Shown here in pieces: positions 35,057 through 46,500 of a DNA stretch of 64,000 nt (positions are counted from its first letter, which is position 1; each line of letters starts with the position of its first letter). Position numbers and translations under genes: made by a program. Under the pieces are notes generated by a model, which saw nothing but the letters and a program-made list of their open reading frames with translations, did no database searches and was not told where the DNA came from. The stretch comes from Zygnema cylindricum (taxonomy: Eukaryota > Streptophyta > Zygnematophyceae > Zygnematales > Zygnemataceae), in NCBI GenBank assembly GCA_037447655.1, contig JBBHKE010000636.1, positions 124,001 through 188,000 of the forward strand, read 5' to 3'.

Positions 35057-37058
35057 TGGGACCATGTTAAGGCTCCGAAGGGTGGGCATCTTGGGGACAA
35101 CAAATTGTGCATTTGCATTTATTGTAACTTTGAGTATAATGGACAAGCCACTCGGATCTTCGAGTATAATGGACAAGCCACTCGGATTAGAAACCACCTT
35201 TTTGGAAATGTGAAGAGTGGAGGCATTAGGACTTGCAATTTATGTCTGAATGAGGTAAAGGTAGAGCTACGTGCTGTGGAAACATACAAGGCTTCTCAAG
35301 GTTCTTAAAAACATATTATATCTGTTTTAGATCAACTTACTAGAAGTGGAAGTCTTACAAGGTCTTTGGATAAGGTACAAAGAGTACATATGAAAATAAG
35401 AAGTTGTTTTAATAAGTATAATCAGAAAGAGGTAGATGCAGCATGGGCTAAAGCTTTTTTGGCCAATGGCTTGCCATTCACTCTATTCGATGACCCCTAT
35501 TTCAAGGCAGCAGTGAAACAGACTGGGGAGATAGGGGGGTCTTATAAGTTACTGCACCGAAATCCCATGAAAACGAGACTTTTGGCTGAGACCAAGGCGA
35601 CGATCACTAATGATTTGGAGAGTTACATGGAGACATTGAAAGTCACCGGAGCCTATGTCACATCAGACGATTGGACAGCTATTGACCAAACACCTCTTCT
35701 TAACATTTTAGCTATCACCCCAAAAGGTGACATGTTTCTCATGGCCGAAGATACTAATAGGCACTACAAAGATGTCGAATACGTTTGTGGAGTGTTGGAG
35801 AAGGGAGTTCTTGCGGTGGGAGTGGAGCATGTAGTGCAAATTGTTACTGTGAACAAGGCAGCTGCCTTGTTGCTCATGAGGAAGTACCCAACCCTCACGT
35901 GGACGCCATGCTCTGCCCACATCTTAGACTTGAAGTTGGAGGATTAGGGCAAGCTTGCTTTTATTTCAACACCTGTCCGAGAGGCAAAGGAGGTGTTGAA
36001 ATTTGTCACAAACCATAACATGAGTGCAACCATTTTCAACAACATCTCTACACTTAGGCTTTTGAAACCTGGAGAGACACGGTTTGCTACAAATTTTATC
36101 ATGCACCAGAGGTTTTTAGAGGTGAAGGATAGCCTCGAGCGCTTAATGTTTGATGATGGCTATAAGCAGTTGATTGGCAAGGCTGCTTACAAGTCCGAGG
36201 GGGCCAAAATCAAGGGCCACATTTTGAGCTCAGAGTTTTGGATTGTTTGATGATAGCTATAAGCAGTGGATTGGCAAGGCTGCTTACAAGTCCGAGGGGG
36301 GCAAAATCAAGGGCCACATTTTGAGCTCAGAGTTTTGGATGAGAGTGGGGGAGGCAGTTTCAAAGCCTGTGGTACGGCTGATGCGGGAGTGTGACAAAGG
36401 GGCACCAAATGTGGGGAAGGTTTATCATGGGTTCTACATGATCGGTCAATTCTTGCATAATATATCCAACAATGGAAGAGTGGGAAATTACGAAGGAATG
36501 CAGATTTTGGAGGAGTTGAAGAAATCCTGGTTGGCCAGATGGGAGATGGCATATAGCCCCATGTATGCAGCCGGCTTCGTACTCGATCCCGAGTACCAAA
36601 GTGTTGCCTATGGGCAACATTCAAATTTGAAAGTCATGGAAGGCTTCCAGAAAATGCTTGAGAGGATGTTACCAAATGTGGATGATCAACCTGAAGCATA
36701 CATTGAGTTGACCAAGTATATGGGCTCTGAGGGAATTTTTGGGAGGGAGGTAACAAAACCTTGTGCGAAGAAGATGCCAGGGTGGAAATGGTGGCAACAG
36801 TTTGGGGCTGTAACCCCTATTTTACAGAAGGTGGCAATTAGGGTCCTTGCTCAATGCTCGGTTGGTAGCTCATGCGAGAGGAATTAGTCAACTTATGACC
36901 ATATTCACTCTAAAAAACGGAACATGCTGACAACTAAAAGGGCCAATGACTTAGTGTGGGTCTTTAGTAATCTCAGATTAGCACATCAAACTAGGGATGT
37001 CAGGTATGAGGAGTCTGGAGGAAGAAGAAGAGGAGATAGTGGAAGAGGATGTGGATGA
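35057..37058 (+). pseudogene. hAT transposase (BED finger, DUF659, dimerisation domain), inactivated
   Basis: A BED zinc finger starts WDHVKAP and has CIYC, NHL and CNLC. A DUF659-like core follows (SDDWTAID, IVTVNKAAALLLMRKYP, WTPCSAHILDLKLED), then the hAT C-terminal block CERN-STYDHIHSKKRN with RANDLVWVFSNLRLAHQ. Inactivating changes: a stop at 35306-35308, a stop at 35945-35947 where related proteins have Ile, a 97-bp tandem duplication (copies start 36147 and 36244) that shifts the frame, and TAG at 36885-36887 where Trp is expected. A 30-bp in-frame duplication (FEYNGQATRI twice) lengthens the BED finger. It is an old, non-functional transposase of the superfamily that moved the elements at 6625 and 11381. 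Confidence 0.88.
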
Positions 37059-37139
37059 ACTAGATCTAGAGTGATAGAGGAAATAACCATATTCGAGGTT
37101 GTCAATTAGTTACTTTCTATGTGTAAACTAAGTTATTCC

Positions 37140-37435
37140 CTCCGATGATTACAAAAATGGTTTTTTTTTTGCTTCAATTGTGGATGTGTCATTATTTGAT
37201 GTTCATATACAAAAATGGATTTTTTTTTTGTTTTTTTTTTTCAATTATGATTTTGTCATTATTCAATGTTGACATACAAAAATGGTTATTTTTTTGCTTC
37301 GATTCTGAATATACCATTATTAAATGTTGACATACAGAAATGGATTTTTTTCTTTTCAATTGTGATTTTGACTTTATTCAATTTTGACATTCAAAAGTGG
37401 TTATTTTTTCTTCAATTGTAAAATTTTGAATGTTA
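37140..37435. repeat. T-rich tandem repeat, about 60-bp unit, 5 copies
   Basis: Repeated units of the form TACAAAAATGG, a T run, TTCAATTGTGATTTTG, ATTATTCAATGTTGACA follow directly after the transposase pseudogene. Confidence 0.8.
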
Positions 37436-37439
37436 ACAT

Positions 37440-37680
37440 GTTGCAATAAGGGCAAGTGCCGGCATGGCGCCGGGAAGACGCCGGTGCTAACAGAGCTTTC
37501 GCTGCCTCGGCGCTGGCGACGAGTTCAGCGCCGAGGCAACAGACAGTCGCATCGCTGGTTGCCGGTTCAGAGTCCAGCGACAGTCTGATCGCTGGCGACG
37601 AGACAATCTGATCGCTAGCGACGAGACAGTCTGATCGCTAGTTGCCGGTTCAGAGTCCAGCAAAAAGACAATGTCGTTGC
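37440..37680. repeat. GC-rich tandem repeat island
   Basis: Units built from GACGAGACAGTCTGATCGCT and GTTGCCGGTTCAGAGTCCAG alternate several times. The local GC content is clearly above its flanks. The left part has inverted GGCGCCGG motifs. Confidence 0.75.
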
Positions 37681-39179
37681 TGGTTTTTGTTTAGAACTCT
37701 GAAATTTTGATTTTGTTATCGTATTTTTAGTCATTTATTAAATTTTTAATATTTTTTGATTTTTATTTTTAGTATGAAGTCAATGAAAGTCAACGCATTT
37801 AAAAAAAGATTGATTTTGTTTCATGCGCATATTCGTTATTTTTTTGGCGTTTCATGCGTGCGTTTTTTGCGCATGAGACATCTATGATTCCTGCCGACGG
37901 CGAATTTGTCGCTTCGCGCGAAGGAGCATCTCGACCGTCGATACGGAAATACAAGTTTCTAAAGGTGACATCTGGACCGTTGACGCGAGTGACAGACAAA
38001 CCGACTGTCAGTTCTGACAACGCTACGCGATTGGACTATTTTAAGACGTGAACCATTTGGAGGTTCACACGTTCACACGTAGATAGGAAGGGTTTTAATC
38101 CGTAGGTTATAGATTCTGTAACGTAGGGCATAGGATTTCGGCCGCCTATTGGCTGAATCCAAACTAGACGCAAATACTTACATAGCACGCTGTACTCTTA
38201 TTGGCTTATTTTCGCTAGGAGTAGGTACTTGGATGATTTTAGATGATTTCCTGCACACAATTTTCAAGTGCAGGAATTATTATATGTTCAGTATTGAAGA
38301 TTTTCTGCAGCCGTCTTTTTCTTTGTAAAATTGTTCGGACAGCTTAGAGGCGATTTTCTGCCTTAGCGTGAAGTGTCTAGTTTCTATTACATTATCAATC
38401 TCTTGTAAAGCCTTACGTATTAATCTACGCGGCTTCGGCCAAGACCCGCACGGTTTCCCTTCAACTCTTTTCGTCTGTTTGAGTGGATTTCGATCGCGTC
38501 TTCATAACACAAACTTTTTTCCCGACTGTGGCTGAACTTTAATTAGTGTTGAAGTTGCATGTTGGGAATATCATTTTGTTGTTTTTATTTCTTGTGATTG
38601 TGTATTTATTTCTATTTGGCTTATGCGCATCTTTTGAGTTTTTGGTTATCTCAAACCTCGTAAGTGTTTTGCATATTGTCATTTTCAGTTTTTGTTTTCA
38701 GTCTCGGTTGTTTCTATTTTGATTTATTCTCTTCAAGTCTAAATTCAGATTGTCTTCGATAGGATAACTCCTGCAAGGAATATAAATAGACCGTGGGGCC
38801 TAGTGGCCATCCATCGGCTTAGTGATCATAACCAGCTAAGTCGTTGACCTTTCTTTTTCTTCCACCTTGCCTGTTGTTGTATTTATCCATCTTTCACTTT
38901 TATGTTTATTTCATTCACAATAGCTTGTCATCATTTGGGTTTAAGTGGAGCATAGCTGATGATATTGCATGCATCTTCACGTTATTTAACACATGCACGA
39001 TAGTCGCGATAACTGTACGGTACAAATTGTACACTTGTATTGATTTTTCGGCGAATTGGATTGTGAAATGAACCCCCCCACCCCGCCCATTGTGAGCACC
39101 CCCCCATCCACCTTTCTCCTACCCCAATCAATTTATCGGAGATAATTTTTTGTTGGTCCCATAGCCATATAAAGGAACC

Positions 39180-39360
39180 GCTCACAGTTCGATAGCCAAT
39201 AGTATCGATTATTGGATATATATATATCGCAATATGGAATTTACCCGATACACAACACGAGATGTATTATCCATCAATCTTCCAAGTGTTGTGTGAAATT
39301 TTCTATCGCGATAAATCCGATAACCGATATCTTTAGTTATCAAGCGATGTGGTAGATAAT
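39180..39360. mobile_element. Degenerate hAT terminal sequences
   Basis: It holds CCGATACACAACACGAG at about 39245, AAGTGTTGTGTGAAA at about 39290, and TATCG/CGATA-rich runs on both sides. These look like two opposing hAT ends, too worn to define an element. Confidence 0.5.
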
Positions 39361-39369
39361 ATACCCAGA

Positions 39370-40330
39370 TTATTGGCCCTATGGAAAAAAGGTTGAGCCA
39401 CCCTAAAACATTTTGAAGGATCGCTTAGTCGAAATTAAAATCGTCCAAGTGTGTTGTTTGGTCACCTTATGATATTCCTCTTTCTTTTAAACCTCAATGT
39501 TTTTAAACCTCGAGTCCATCCGATGGCACTCGCGTGTTAGGTGCCTCGTTGGTTCATGGACTTTTGTTTTGAACTTTTTTTCTTCACATATCTTTAACCC
39601 AAATAAACGACCTCCCCAACCTTCTTGACCCCTAAGTGACTTTCTATCTTTTAACGAGTTGTTCCCCCACCGCCCCTCCTACCATACTCCCACTTCCCCT
39701 CCCACTAAATTTGTTTTCTCACCTCTTTCCCCCTTGTAGAAGTCTTTCAAACTTTAAAATCTCTTGGGGCTTTTTCTCACAAGTAAAAGCTTACCGCTCG
39801 TGTCCAAGCATCGCTTCCCGTCTCCAAGAGGATTGGGTTCAATATTTACGATACCTGTGGCACGTGCCTTAAGTTTTTGACTTATGCCTCCACTCTTGTC
39901 GATCGTTTTTCGGTTGGACCGTTGTCCCTCGTTTTAGGAAAATTGTCTTCCCCTTCCAACAATCCATTTTGATGGTATGCTATTCAATTCCTCCACTTGC
40001 TTTAATGGATGTGCTAGTTCCCTCTACCCTCGTTACGAAACCAATTTCGTGTGTCCAACAATTTTTTTATTATTAGACAATCTCCACTATCCGATCCGAG
40101 CATCTCAAGGCACTTGCCTCTGGCTCTTCGCTTGCGCGATGTCACTGTTGCGGTGGTGGGCTACACTTATTCTCTTCACTCTTCGCTCTACACCTGCTCA
40201 ATTCACCAACGCCAACAAGTTCAAACTTGGCCTCCCCATCCACCTATAATTGGCTCTCTCGTTTACTAGGGCGACCGTGTCTGTGATTTTTTACCCTACA
40301 AAACATTTCACATGTTATTCCTTCACATCA
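39370..40330 (+). pseudogene. Decayed non-LTR retrotransposon, copy 2 (3' part)
   Basis: It aligns with 16960-17900 on the same strand: GGATCG(T/C)TT, AAGTGTGTTGTTTGGTCACC, CATCCGATGGCA, CCCACCGCCCCTCCTACC, CCTCGTTTTAGG, CCATTTTG and CTTTAATGGATGTGC(T). It has many indels and no open frame over the alignment. It begins right after the degenerate hAT ends. Confidence 0.7.
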
Positions 40331-43300
40331 AAAGGACATTGTGTTGCTTGATTGTGTTTGGTACAGATGTTTTGACAAACCTTACCTCGAATACAAGTCA
40401 AGCGGCTCAATATGCCTGAGAGAGCCAGGTTGTACACAACATCATACTACAAATGACTTCATTATGATGGCGGTCGAGACCTTTGGTTTTTAGGGAGTTG
40501 CTTCGGACATGTTCCTTCATATGAAATTTTACTATTATTTCAAGAAATAGGGCCCTAACACCCTCCCACTTCTGTCACATACACTTTATCATTACCATGT
40601 ATCTGTACATTTTCGATGCAAGCCCCAATACTCCTTTAGTCAGCTCTTATGTTATGGACCTTCAACATATTCCAAAAATTTCTCAACATACTGGGGGATT
40701 TGAAGGTGTACATAGTTTGTCTGTAGACATGATGTTGTTTGGTCAAATAGAGTTGATTTGAGTGCTTCTATTCTGTAGATACGTTTGTAATTGTTACTTT
40801 TTAAAATGACTTTGGTTTGTCGGAGATTTGTGCGTTCTTATTTCTTTTGCCTGTTTTTCAGTTGCGACTTTGCTATCCACTTCATTTTCTGTTCCCGTGT
40901 CCATGGATGGTTTTCCATCGAGATTTACTCACAAAAATATTACATTGCAGGCAAACTGTAATGATACACAGTTTCCTTACGATAACGACCCCTCCAAATA
41001 AGGAAAACCCTACAATGTTTGCCCTGAACTTACAATGGAGGGCAGCCATCTTAAATGCACTCCATGAAATTCTCTGTTTGGGCAAAGGCTGGTCGCCATT
41101 TCTTTGTCAACTGGTTTAAACACCACCTCAACAATCTTCAATGGTGACACTTCTGACAGTGACACATACAGATGCGAACAGGTTTTGTAATTGTAAAAAA
41201 TAATCAAAAACTACATACGATTAGACAATTTCAACATTTTTCTAAAAAAGTTGGACATATAATCACGTGTATCAGGCTAGCAAAAACTGGAGAAAGATCA
41301 CAACATAACAAAATTTGGCCCATGAAATCACCCACTAACCATCCACAACCGGCTGTGAAGTAGAAAATAAAGGGGAGGGACACAACAAGAGAAGGCAAAG
41401 AGCAAAGCTAATGTTAGGACCTCAACCAACATATTTCCTGCAAACATACTTCCTTCTTGTCTGGTCATGACAAGTGTGGACGTTCACCACCATTAATGTG
41501 GATGACGAGAATAATACCGTGAAATAGTAAATAAAAAAAGCCCCTAGAAAAGTTTATTGCCAAGCTATCACTCGATCAATGACGTCAGCCTGCATAAAGA
41601 AGGGAGATATTACAAAGAAAAAACAAATGTTAGTCTCCTCAGCTACAAATTTGCATACTGAATAAAACAAAACCGATACAGAAACAAATTGACCACCTAA
41701 TAACATTGATTGAATCAACATTTGATCCTCCAGGAGCTGTCATCATTGGTCAGTTAGACTGTGAGTATTCAATGTGAAAAACCAAGTTCCCATCAATATT
41801 TTTTTAGGGAATTGGAAGGTCTCCAATACCGAAACGACAACCCGCAAAACCATATATTCCTCACCCTCCAATTGGAGGCTCAAAGTCGATCTATTTTCTG
41901 AATTTTCAAAACTCAGGAATCCATGACAAAAACGAGCTAAAAAAACCGCCTTCGGGTAACTATTGATTCAAAACCAAATTTAAAGACGTATAGCTTAAAA
42001 CATGTGAGCTCCAAACAAAACAAAAGAAAAAGAATATCTTCAGCCGTTGGCAAGAACAAGAGTTGCACGGACAGTCATGAACAGTGACTGAAAAAAAGAC
42101 TACAATATTCGACACTCCAGTGTTAAATAAGAAAAGAACAGCTAAAAAAACGAAGAAAAAGGTAATTCCAAAAACTTTTCATCCACTGATTTGCAGACCA
42201 AATGTACTAAACTTCTGTAATTCCCTAAAATTCAATTTTGAACAATTTGGGGTTAATGTCCACAAATTTTTCATGGAACATGCCGACTGAAATATCTTCG
42301 TTAAAGATAGTTTGTTTCGTTTGAAACAAATTTTATTAAGTTGCTTAACTTGCGAGCTACACGACAAGACAACATTAGCATGATTCTTGTGGACGTTTAT
42401 ATGTTCAAAAAATACATTCACACCACCAGTGACTGTGGACCCAAAAAACGTTTTTTTCACATTTTGGGGTTGCGCCGTGGAAAGTCACTCCGCCCAAAAA
42501 AAAAATGTTTGGTGTATAAAACAATTTGTCACATGCGATTTGGTCTTAGCTACCAGACGCGACAAAAGTTGCATATTTGCAAAAGAAATCACAACTACAC
42601 GACCGAAAATGTCACCGACACCAACGGTGACGAGATGCACCAAAGGTCACGCTTGATGGATCTAGTGTTAAAAGTTTGGTCCGCCATTTAAAACAACTTT
42701 TTCCTCAAAACTAATCCAAATTTCATTTGTACATAGCCCATGAGAAGGTAAGAATTGTACTTTTTCAATGCAAACATAGGATCGATAATCCGACCAGTGT
42801 GCACAGAGAAAAGTCAGATTCAAAAAACGCTAACAGTGATACACGGTGTATCATGAGCGAAATCTATTATGTATGTTGAGACATAGGAAAAGATAAGATA
42901 AGGGAGGCACATTATTATCCACAATGAAACAAAAGAGCAATGAAAAGGCTTACAAAAACAGAAAAAGTTGTAGCCCCCGAAATCGTTTGGTAAAGGATTG
43001 GGACAGGAATGGACTCAGAAAAGCGATAGGAAAGGGGAAAATGAGGGAAAACACTTGACGCTGAATGAGGGTGGTGTGCATATGAAGAAGGGAATAAAAA
43101 GTAAAGTTAACGACTTGAAAGTTTGCCTTAATACTCTTATCAACAGAAAACCTTTTCCGGACATGTGTGATTTTTTCAGGGTTTTAAAGCTCACCTAAGT
43201 GGAGGTGACGGTGGAGGCGACAGTGCAGTCTTCAAATACCAAAACGCGCCTTCTTCCACTCAGCTACCATACAGGAAATAGTGTGGACCACATACTCAGC

Positions 43301-43505
43301 TGAATTTTCCAATAGTCTACTCTATGTGCAATAATGATCATATTCAATATACAAGAGCAAACAGCTTCTTCCTACAAAAAATTAAGGTATTAGTAAAGGT
43401 GCCCCCTTTGGACCTCATATAATTGTCCTTCATCAACATAAAAGAGAAAAAAGGTTTCGTTTCCATCTACCAGAACTGCAATTGAATAGATAGACAAACC
43501 CACTA
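40330..43505. other. Intergenic DNA downstream of the formin gene, little recognised
   Basis: Mostly unique-looking AT-rich sequence. It contains one isolated MITE end (GATACACGGTGTATCA at about 42838). No open frame here looks like a gene. The right edge should contain the formin 3' untranslated region. Confidence 0.5.
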
Positions 43506-46500
43506 TCATTTCTGTCCTTGTACCCCTGCCTTAGTAGCCTGTACTTTGCCTTCCAAATCTGGTTTCTTTATTCTTGTCAGTCCCGCATTTCCCTCATCCC
43601 CTCTTCCTTTCATCACTGTCTTGCGCGGCTTAGGAACATTATTTACATCACGATTTTCATTCCCTTCACTCCATTCTTTCCCTTCCCCATTCCTCCTCCT
43701 GCCCCCTTGTCTTTCAAAACGAAGGGTAGAGTCGGCCTTTTTCAACAATCTCCTCCCAGCTGTCACTCCATTTTTATCCATTGCTGGTCCTCCCTCCCCT
43801 TCCCTCAAACCTTTTATATCCCCAACCTCCCCAGTCAATTCTGCATAATTGCTGGTTTCGTTTTTGGTAACCAAACTTCCTTCCTCCTCGGCTTTGGTTT
43901 CCATTGGTAAACTAGCATTCCCCTTTGAACCGTCTCTTCCAACCTCTGGCCCTTCTTCACCAGGAAACAATAACTTGGGGACTGTCCCATCTCCATCTGT
44001 ACTCCCATCTCCCTCCAAAGACGCAACTGCAGAAGTGGCCTTCATAAGCCCAGAAGCCTTTCCTGTCTCCTTCAACAAAACTGCCTCAGGCTCTGATTTG
44101 CTCTTTGGAGTTATTGTCCCATCTGTATTAAAAGATCGCCGGGGCAAACTGAAAGAGCGCAAGCTTGGAGTCCCAACCTCCTTGCCATCCTTAATTTCTT
44201 TTGCATCTTTGCTATCTTTTGTCAAAAGTTTCGCTTGACGAATCCTTTCCATTTCCAGAGCCTTCTCCGCCTTTTCTGCCTTCTTTTTTTCTGCCAACGC
44301 ATTCTTTGAATTCTCCTCACAGGCTTGCTTGAACATGCTGATGAAATTCCAGAGAACAAGAGTGACTGCAGCACCATGTTCCAGCTCCAGTTTCAGTTCC
44401 AGTTCCAGTTTCAGTTTCAACACACAAAGAGGTAGCATGTATGTAAGTTATAAAAAAAGCCTACCTTAATACTCTGAAAAGACCTCTTTTGAAATGGTAA
44501 CAGGTCCCTAACTAGATTCCACACACTGAAAACGAACACCAGCAAAGACGAAAATATAGAAAATAGCCAACAAGTTTCTTACTGAAAATAAGAAAACCAA
44601 AAAGGTTGTGACTAAGGTATTTGGGCTTTACCTTGCTCAAACGAACAGCGAGCTGGGTCTTCCCCGAAGTATCGCGAAAGTGTATCAGCATTGCGTCCCT
44701 ACAAAATGTTAAAGACAGCCAAAGCATTAATCAAAAGAACGGATTGTCAAGACTAAGTCTGCATATTCAGTGCTGGGAATTGCGGACGTCTTTGCCTTAT
44801 TCGATAAGGGCGGCCAAAAAACGCTGCAATATTCAATGATATCCTGAAGAACATATCATAGTGTGATACATCAAAATTTTCCAAGAGACAATATGTAGCA
44901 TGTCTTTTTTGGCCACGTGGATAAATGGGAACTTGCGAGAAAAAAATTGCGTATTGTCGGTGGATTAAAGATTCAAGACACTATACCTATAAGAATCATC
45001 GTACCGTGAATTTTGACAAGCCGTCAACAAAACCTTTCTGCTGTATCATCCAGTATGGAGAGATCTTGTCATCAATGTAAAGTCACGTGTACTGTGCTTT
45101 CGTCAAAAAGTGTACCTTAATCGCAAAAGGATCGGAATACAAAATGGTTGGGTACACGATGCACTTTATTGCAGAAAATGAAGATGAATCACGATACAGT
45201 ACACGTGAATTGCTTATAGTGTTAATTACACTATGTCTGCGCCCCCAAACCTAAATAGAACTAACAATACTAATTTTTTATTTACGTTAATATAGGTGCG
45301 GTTAATTAGTGTCAATGACTCTAATTTGGGCGGGTTTTTAATAAGTGTAGTGTAAGAAATGTGCCAGACCGTACTAAATTGCTCGTTTTTTCGTACAAGC
45401 ATACAGAAAAAGTGTCAGATAATGGCGTCAAGATGGGAAAGTGAGTGCGTTGACACGGGGAAGCGCACTCATACTTTATTCCTACTAATAAAGACGAGGG
45501 AAAACCACGAGAACCTGTTCTCAAACGTTCAAACGTCGACTATATGAATACAGGCTATAGCGGCTACACTATGAAATGTGTATCCAAATTAGTAATAGAT
45601 GTATAAATTAGCATTAATATTTTGTTGGCGTTGGGCCCTTGAACCCAAAATAGAGTTAATAGCACTAATTGTTTCTTTAATTTCTTTACACTAAAGGCAA
45701 TTCACGGTGTACTGTATAGATATTGTAGGCGATATATCGGCCCATCATGCGATACAGTACGCGGCACTATCTGTATCCACCATCATTTCAGATTGTGGTC
45801 TGTTTTAGGAAATGTAGGAATGTCTGTATTACCTATTAAACTACCCATCACTATTAAAGTCGATCATTATAATTCGAGCAAGTATTTTTTTGACCGAAGT
45901 CAATATATTTTTTGGCACAAAACGGGCCACATAGCTTAACATAGCTTAACGTGGTTGATTATAATAGAATGTTACTGCTAATAATTCACTGAAGTCTAAC
46001 ACGATGGATGGTGTCGTTTACTTAATTTAACCTATGTGAACTGACTTACCACATCAGCATACATTCCAGCCAGTTCCCTCGCTCGGGCCCCTGCCTCCTC
46101 CAAAAATGATTTCAAAACCTGTAAAGGTCAAGGTCAACTTTACCATACTTAGTCTTAAGGTTCACATTACCAGGCCTATTATTTACTTTAACATTCATCT
46201 ACTTTAATTTTGTTAAACAGCTCTAGTACACGGAATCCAATGGTTTACAAAACAAAAAAATAAAGCCCACGCCGCCAAAATTTAGAACAAATAAAAAAAA
46301 ACTGGTCCAATGACAGAGAACCACACCATCAGCCCATAACAACCATAGAGCCAGCAACACTATTTCCTAAACGGTTTTTATGCTGGAAAATAAAACGGTG
46401 CTGCAAACAGGAATTGATAATCTGGAAAACTAACAAGGCCACCCTATAACAACATTAGCGGCTTTAATGCAACCAGTATAGTGAGAATTTCTTAATATGG

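Larger units (their letters stand above)
34150..39260 (+). mobile_element. Possible autonomous hAT element, degenerate ends
   Basis: The left sequence TAATGTTGTGTATTGGTGG at 34150 and the right sequence TTACCCGATACACAACACGA ending near 39260 both resemble the 19-bp repeat of the non-autonomous element at 11381. A hAT transposase pseudogene lies between them. I could not find a matching 8-bp target duplication, so the borders are uncertain. The interior 38090-39000 holds no recognised gene. Confidence 0.35.

Noticed and set aside
38760-38870. GGCCTAGTGGCC..GCTTAGTGATCATAACC as a possible tRNA or SINE promoter
   Set aside because: Resembles an A box only; no B box or foldable cloverleaf was found. 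No tRNA or rRNA gene was identified anywhere in the window.
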